18,611 nt of DNA from Propionibacteriaceae bacterium (GTDB lineage Bacteria; Actinomycetota; Actinomycetes; Propionibacteriales; Propionibacteriaceae): the NCBI GenBank assembly GCA_031254155.1, contig JAIRVA010000266.1:1-18611 (forward strand), given 5' to 3'. Below the pieces are notes generated by a model that was not told where the DNA came from, did not search any database, and saw only the letters and a program-made list of their open reading frames with translations. Shown one piece after another: positions 16,287 to 18,611 of the stretch (position 1 is the first letter of the stretch; each line of letters opens with the position of its first letter). A program made the position numbers and the translations under genes.

Positions 16287-16832
16287 GTGAACCTGACACG
16301 GGAAGCGGTCGTCGCCCAGGCCCTCGGCATCGTCGACCAGTACGGGCTGCCCGACCTCACCATGCGCCGCCTCGCCACGACTCTGGGTGTCCAGCCGAGC
16401 GCCCTCTACTGGCACTTCGCCTCCAAGCAGGATCTGCTCGGCGCGATGGCAGCGGTGATTCTCGCCGATCTGCCCCCGTACTCCGGGGACCTCACCCGCC
16501 TCACCGTCTGGGCCGCCCGCCTGCACGCCCTGCTCCGGCGTCACCGCAGCGGGGCCGAGTTGGTCTGGGCGGTGGAGACACTCCGCCCCTGGGAGGCCGG
16601 GGTCGGATATGCGGTCGAACAAGCGCTCGTCCAGACCTGTCTCGCCCCCGCCCTGGCCCGGACCGCCGCCCGGGGGGTCCTCTCGCTCGTCCTCGCCTAC
16701 GCCTTCGACGAGGACCAGCGCCAGTTGGCCCGCAGCCTGGGCGTCAGCCCCCCGGAGCCGGCCATCGACCCCGCCCGGGACCTGGATGACGCGGTGGCGG
16801 TGTTCGTCGCCGGGATCGAGCGGGCGTGCTGA
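16287..16832 (+). CDS. bioQ: TetR-family regulator of biotin genes, BioQ-like
   Basis: 181 residues from GTG 16287. The N-terminal TetR helix-turn-helix covers about residues 5-52: REAVVAQALGIVDQYGLPDL, then TMRRLATTLGVQPSALYWHF and ASKQDLL. The C-terminal half is a helical dimer and ligand domain, about 130 residues long. The frame is open upstream to 16068, but those residues overlap the preceding gene in another frame and are low-complexity Arg/Ser/Pro. The gene overlaps bioN by 7 bp (GTGCTGA), so regulator and transporter are one unit. Matching palindromes before this gene and before bioY fit the known BioQ site type. TetR membership is certain; the BioQ assignment rests on sites and neighbours. 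Confidence 0.82.
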   Translation: MNLTREAVVAQALGIVDQYGLPDLTMRRLATTLGVQPSALYWHFASKQDLLGAMAAVILADLPPYSGDLTRLTVWAARLHALLRRHRSGAELVWAVETLRPWEAGVGYAVEQALVQTCLAPALARTAARGVLSLVLAYAFDEDQRQLARSLGVSPPEPAIDPARDLDDAVAVFVAGIERAC

Positions 16833-17437
16833 GTCTCTACCTCACCGGCCACACGCTGGTCCACCGGGTACCGGCGGGGGTCAAGCTGGGCCTGCTCGCC
16901 CTGATGGGTACGGCAGCCATGCTGGTCACTGCCTGGCCCGCCCTGGCCGCCGGCCTCCTCGCGGTGATCGGCCTCTACGGCGTGGCCCGCCTCCCGCCCG
17001 GGGCCGTCTGGCGGTCCCTGCGGTCCGTTCTCGCCATCGTCGCCGTCATCATCGCTTGTCAGTGGCTTCTCACCTCGGCCGCGACGGCGCTCGTCGTGGG
17101 TTTGCGAATCCTCATTCTCATCGCCGCCGCCAATCTCGTCACCTGGACGACCCCGATGTCGAACCTCATCGCCACGGTTGAGCGGCTGCTGGCCCCGCTT
17201 ACGCGGTTCGGTGTCCACCCCGAACGCGTCGGCCTCGCCCTGGCCCTCACGCTGCACTTCATCCCGGTCCTCGCCGAGCGGGGGGCCCGCATCCGCGAGG
17301 CCCAGGCCGCCCGCGGCGTCCGGGCGCGTTTCACGTACCTCGTCCCCCTCATCATCTCCACCGTACGCATGGCCGACGGTGTCGGCGAGGCCCTGGAAGT
17401 CCGCGGAACACTTGCGCCCGTTCCGGCATCCCAGTAA
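16826..17437 (+). CDS. bioN: Energy-coupling factor transporter transmembrane protein, BioN/EcfT type
   Basis: 203 residues, the short length typical of BioN. Several membrane segments are visible in the first half (KLGLLALMGTAAMLVTAWPA, LRSVLAIVAVIIACQWLL and LRILILIAAANLV). The coupling region has EAQAARGVRARF, carrying the Ala-Arg-Gly motif that contacts the ATPases. EcfT joins the substrate-binding S component to two ATPase subunits. The GTG start (16826) overlaps the stop of the TetR gene, so translation is coupled. The gene comes before bioY rather than after bioM, the order more familiar from bioYMN operons. Confidence 0.86.
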   Translation: MLSLYLTGHTLVHRVPAGVKLGLLALMGTAAMLVTAWPALAAGLLAVIGLYGVARLPPGAVWRSLRSVLAIVAVIIACQWLLTSAATALVVGLRILILIAAANLVTWTTPMSNLIATVERLLAPLTRFGVHPERVGLALALTLHFIPVLAERGARIREAQAARGVRARFTYLVPLIISTVRMADGVGEALEVRGTLAPVPASQ

Positions 17438-17440
17438 GGT
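17412..17440 (+). promoter_or_regulatory. Candidate promoter for bioY-bioM
   Basis: TTGCGC (17412-17417), a 17-bp spacer and TAAGGT (17435-17440) overlap the end of bioN. The predicted start site, near 17447, falls on the first base of the operator, a layout suited to repression. Unlike the other promoters here it leaves a leader of about 50 nt with a strong ribosome binding site. Confidence 0.45.
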
Positions 17441-17446
17441 GATCTC

Positions 17447-17461
17447 CTGAACGGTGTTCAG
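17447..17461. promoter_or_regulatory. BioQ-type operator upstream of bioY
   Basis: CTGAACGGTGTTCAG is a perfect inverted repeat (6-bp arms, 3-bp centre). It contains TGAAC-N3-GTTCA, very close to the BioQ consensus, and matches the site before the TetR gene. It lies just downstream of the candidate -10 box. Confidence 0.78.
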
Positions 17462-17475
17462 TTCGGCTGCCGAAC
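17461..17475. repeat. Second perfect inverted repeat next to the bioY operator
   Basis: GTTCGG-CTG-CCGAAC shares its first base with the operator and repeats the GTTC/GAAC arms with the same 3-bp centre. It may be a second, weaker regulator site or an RNA hairpin in the bioY leader. It ends 12 nt before the AAGGAG ribosome binding site, so it does not mask it. There is no T-run to suggest a terminator. Confidence 0.5.
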
Positions 17476-17498
17476 TCGTCTGACCCGAAGGAGACCTC

Positions 17499-18056
17499 TT
17501 GCGACCCCGTGACCTGGCCCTCATCGCGCTCTTCGCCGCGCTCACCTGTGCGCTCGGCCTGACCCCCGTCATCCCCCTCCCCCTGCTCGGAGTGACCTTC
17601 TCGCTCCAAACCCTGGGCATGATCCTGGCCGGCGGGATCCTGGGCGCCAAGCGGGGCGGACTCGCGATGCTCCTGGTCATCGGCCTGGTCGCCATCGGGT
17701 TACCGGTGCTCACGGGCGGCCAGGGCGGACTCGGCAAACTCGTCGGCCCGACCGCCGGGTTCATCTGGTCCTGGCCAATCGGGGCCCTGCTCACGGGCTG
17801 GCTGGTCGAGCGGTTCTGGACCCGGCTGGCCCTCGCCAAGGCCGCCCTCGCCGCGCTCGCGGGGTCGCTCTCCATCTACCTCCTGGGCCAGCCCTGGGCC
17901 GCCCTCACCCTCGGCATTCCCGCGCGGACCGCCGTCTGGGCGTGGGTGGTCTACGTACCCGGCGATCTCGCCAAGTCCATCGTCGCCGGGATCGTCATCC
18001 TGGCCGTCAAGCGGGCGTACCCCCTGATCACCCCCCGCGTGAAGGCGCCGCAGTGA
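17499..18056 (+). CDS. bioY: Biotin transporter S component BioY
   Basis: 185 residues with about six membrane helices. BioY signatures are present: PLLGVTFSLQTLGMILAGGI near residues 27-46, GAKRGGLAMLL, and GGQGGLGKLVGPTAGFIWSW (about 74-93), then a C-terminal PARTAVWAWVVYVPGDLAKS. BioY binds biotin with high affinity and works with EcfT and two ATPase subunits. The start is TTG (17499-17501), supported by AAGGAG 5 nt upstream and by the family N-terminus MRPRDLALIALFAALT. It overlaps the next gene by 4 bp (GTGA). Confidence 0.95.
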   Translation: MRPRDLALIALFAALTCALGLTPVIPLPLLGVTFSLQTLGMILAGGILGAKRGGLAMLLVIGLVAIGLPVLTGGQGGLGKLVGPTAGFIWSWPIGALLTGWLVERFWTRLALAKAALAALAGSLSIYLLGQPWAALTLGIPARTAVWAWVVYVPGDLAKSIVAGIVILAVKRAYPLITPRVKAPQ

Positions 18057-18611
18057 TCGCGGTCGACGCGGTCAGCCATCAGTACGGCGACCGCCCGGTC
18101 CTGACCGGGGTGACCCTCGGACTGGCCGAGCCCCGGATCGGCATCGTCGGCGGCAACGGCTCGGGCAAGTCCACTCTGGCCCGACTCCTGGCCGGCCTGG
18201 TCCGGCCAACGACGGGCCACGTGACCGTCGACGGGTTCGACACGGTCCGCGATCTCGCGCAGGTCCGCTCGCGCGTCGGTTTCGTCTTCCAGGATCCCGA
18301 TCTGCAAATCATCATGCCGACCGTCGCGGAAGACCTCGCCTTCTCGTTACGCCCCCGGCGCCTTCCCGCGGCCGCGGTCGCGGCCCACGTCGAAGACTGG
18401 CTTCGCCGGTACGGGCTGGAGGACCACCGCGACCACCCCGCCCACCTCCTGTCGGGCGGGCAAAAACAGCTGCTCGCCATCGCCGCCATCCTCATCACGG
18501 AGCCCACAACCGTCGTCTTCGACGAACCGACCACGCTGCTCGACCTGAAGAACACGCACCGCGTCATGGAGGTGATCGCCGCGCTCCCCCAACCGGTCGT
18601 GGTCATCACCC
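18053..18611 (+). CDS. bioM: ECF transporter ATPase, BioM type (runs off right edge)
   Basis: The first 186 codons are inside the window. The start GTG (18053-18055) overlaps the bioY stop as GTGA. Motifs in order: Walker A GIVGGNGSGKSTLARLLAGL, Q-loop VGFVFQDPDLQIIMPTVAED, ABC signature LSGGQKQLLAIAAIL and Walker B VVFDEPTTLLDL. This is the ATP-binding subunit driving biotin uptake with BioY and BioN. The frame is open to the window edge with no defect. The first residues (IAVDAVSHQYGDRPVLTGVT) match the ECF ATPase pattern of an aromatic ATP-stacking Tyr near position 11. Only the H-loop end is missing. Confidence 0.93.
   Translation, partial: MIAVDAVSHQYGDRPVLTGVTLGLAEPRIGIVGGNGSGKSTLARLLAGLVRPTTGHVTVDGFDTVRDLAQVRSRVGFVFQDPDLQIIMPTVAEDLAFSLRPRRLPAAAVAAHVEDWLRRYGLEDHRDHPAHLLSGGQKQLLAIAAILITEPTTVVFDEPTTLLDLKNTHRVMEVIAALPQPVVVIT

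Noticed and set aside
17447..17475. Rho-independent terminator after bioN
   Set aside because: The two stems are short and lack a T-run; the TGAAC-N3-GTTCA form and the match to the site before the TetR gene favour operators.
17438..17498. Biotin-related riboswitch in the bioY leader
   Set aside because: The gap is only 61 bp and has no known riboswitch core; operator-based control explains the symmetry better.
16697..17875. A 392-codon minus-strand frame over bioN and bioY
   Set aside because: It crosses three genes that have clear membrane and transporter signatures and a conserved operon layout on the plus strand.

Overview
The window is from a high-GC Gram-positive bacterium, class Actinomycetes. 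The marker genes are typical of that group: mihF (actinobacterial integration host factor), a DUF3117 protein, a DivIVA-domain protein beside a LOG-family protein, the actinobacterial type of PriA that lacks ATPase motifs, the glgC/glgA(glgM)-type pair, tlyA-nadK-recN-pyrG, and a BioQ-like TetR regulator. GTG starts are frequent and the coding DNA is very GC-rich. I cannot fix the genus by eye. I see no rRNA, tRNA, insertion sequence, prophage or CRISPR array. Genes cover almost everything, and the longest gene-free stretch is about 150 bp.

Region 1 (1-4048, minus strand) reads mihF, rpoZ, metK, priA, fmt (fmt runs off the left edge). This is the usual actinobacterial housekeeping cluster, but gmk and coaBC, which I would expect between mihF and metK, are absent. 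Region 2 (4145-7882) has divergent glgC and glgA for glycogen or alpha-glucan synthesis, with two perfect palindromes and good promoters between them, then a minus-strand operon LOG-family protein, DivIVA-domain protein, DUF3117 protein. Region 3 (7965-8852) is a single plus-strand gene for a membrane-anchored lysozyme-fold-like protein. Region 4 (8870-14736, minus strand) reads small ORF, tlyA, nadK, recN, pyrG, Nudix ADP-ribose pyrophosphatase. The two genes usually found between recN and pyrG (steA and steB/mctB type) are missing. Region 5 (14780-16240) is a multi-pass membrane protein fused to a PstS-like solute-binding domain. Region 6 (16250-18611) is a biotin-uptake locus: TetR regulator (bioQ-like), bioN, bioY and a partial bioM.

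The strongest new reading concerns control signals. First, nearly every gene that begins a transcription unit has a TANNNT-type -10 box only 6-8 nt before its start codon and no Shine-Dalgarno sequence, which predicts leaderless mRNAs. This also corrects several starts (glgA, the lysozyme-like gene, nadK, the PstS-like gene and bioQ). Second, the biotin locus carries two matching operators, CTGTACGCCGTTCAG before the TetR gene and CTGAACGGTGTTCAG before bioY. Both fit the TGAAC-N3-GTT(C/A) type of site bound by BioQ regulators, so the TetR protein probably controls itself, bioN, and the bioY-bioM unit in response to biotin status.
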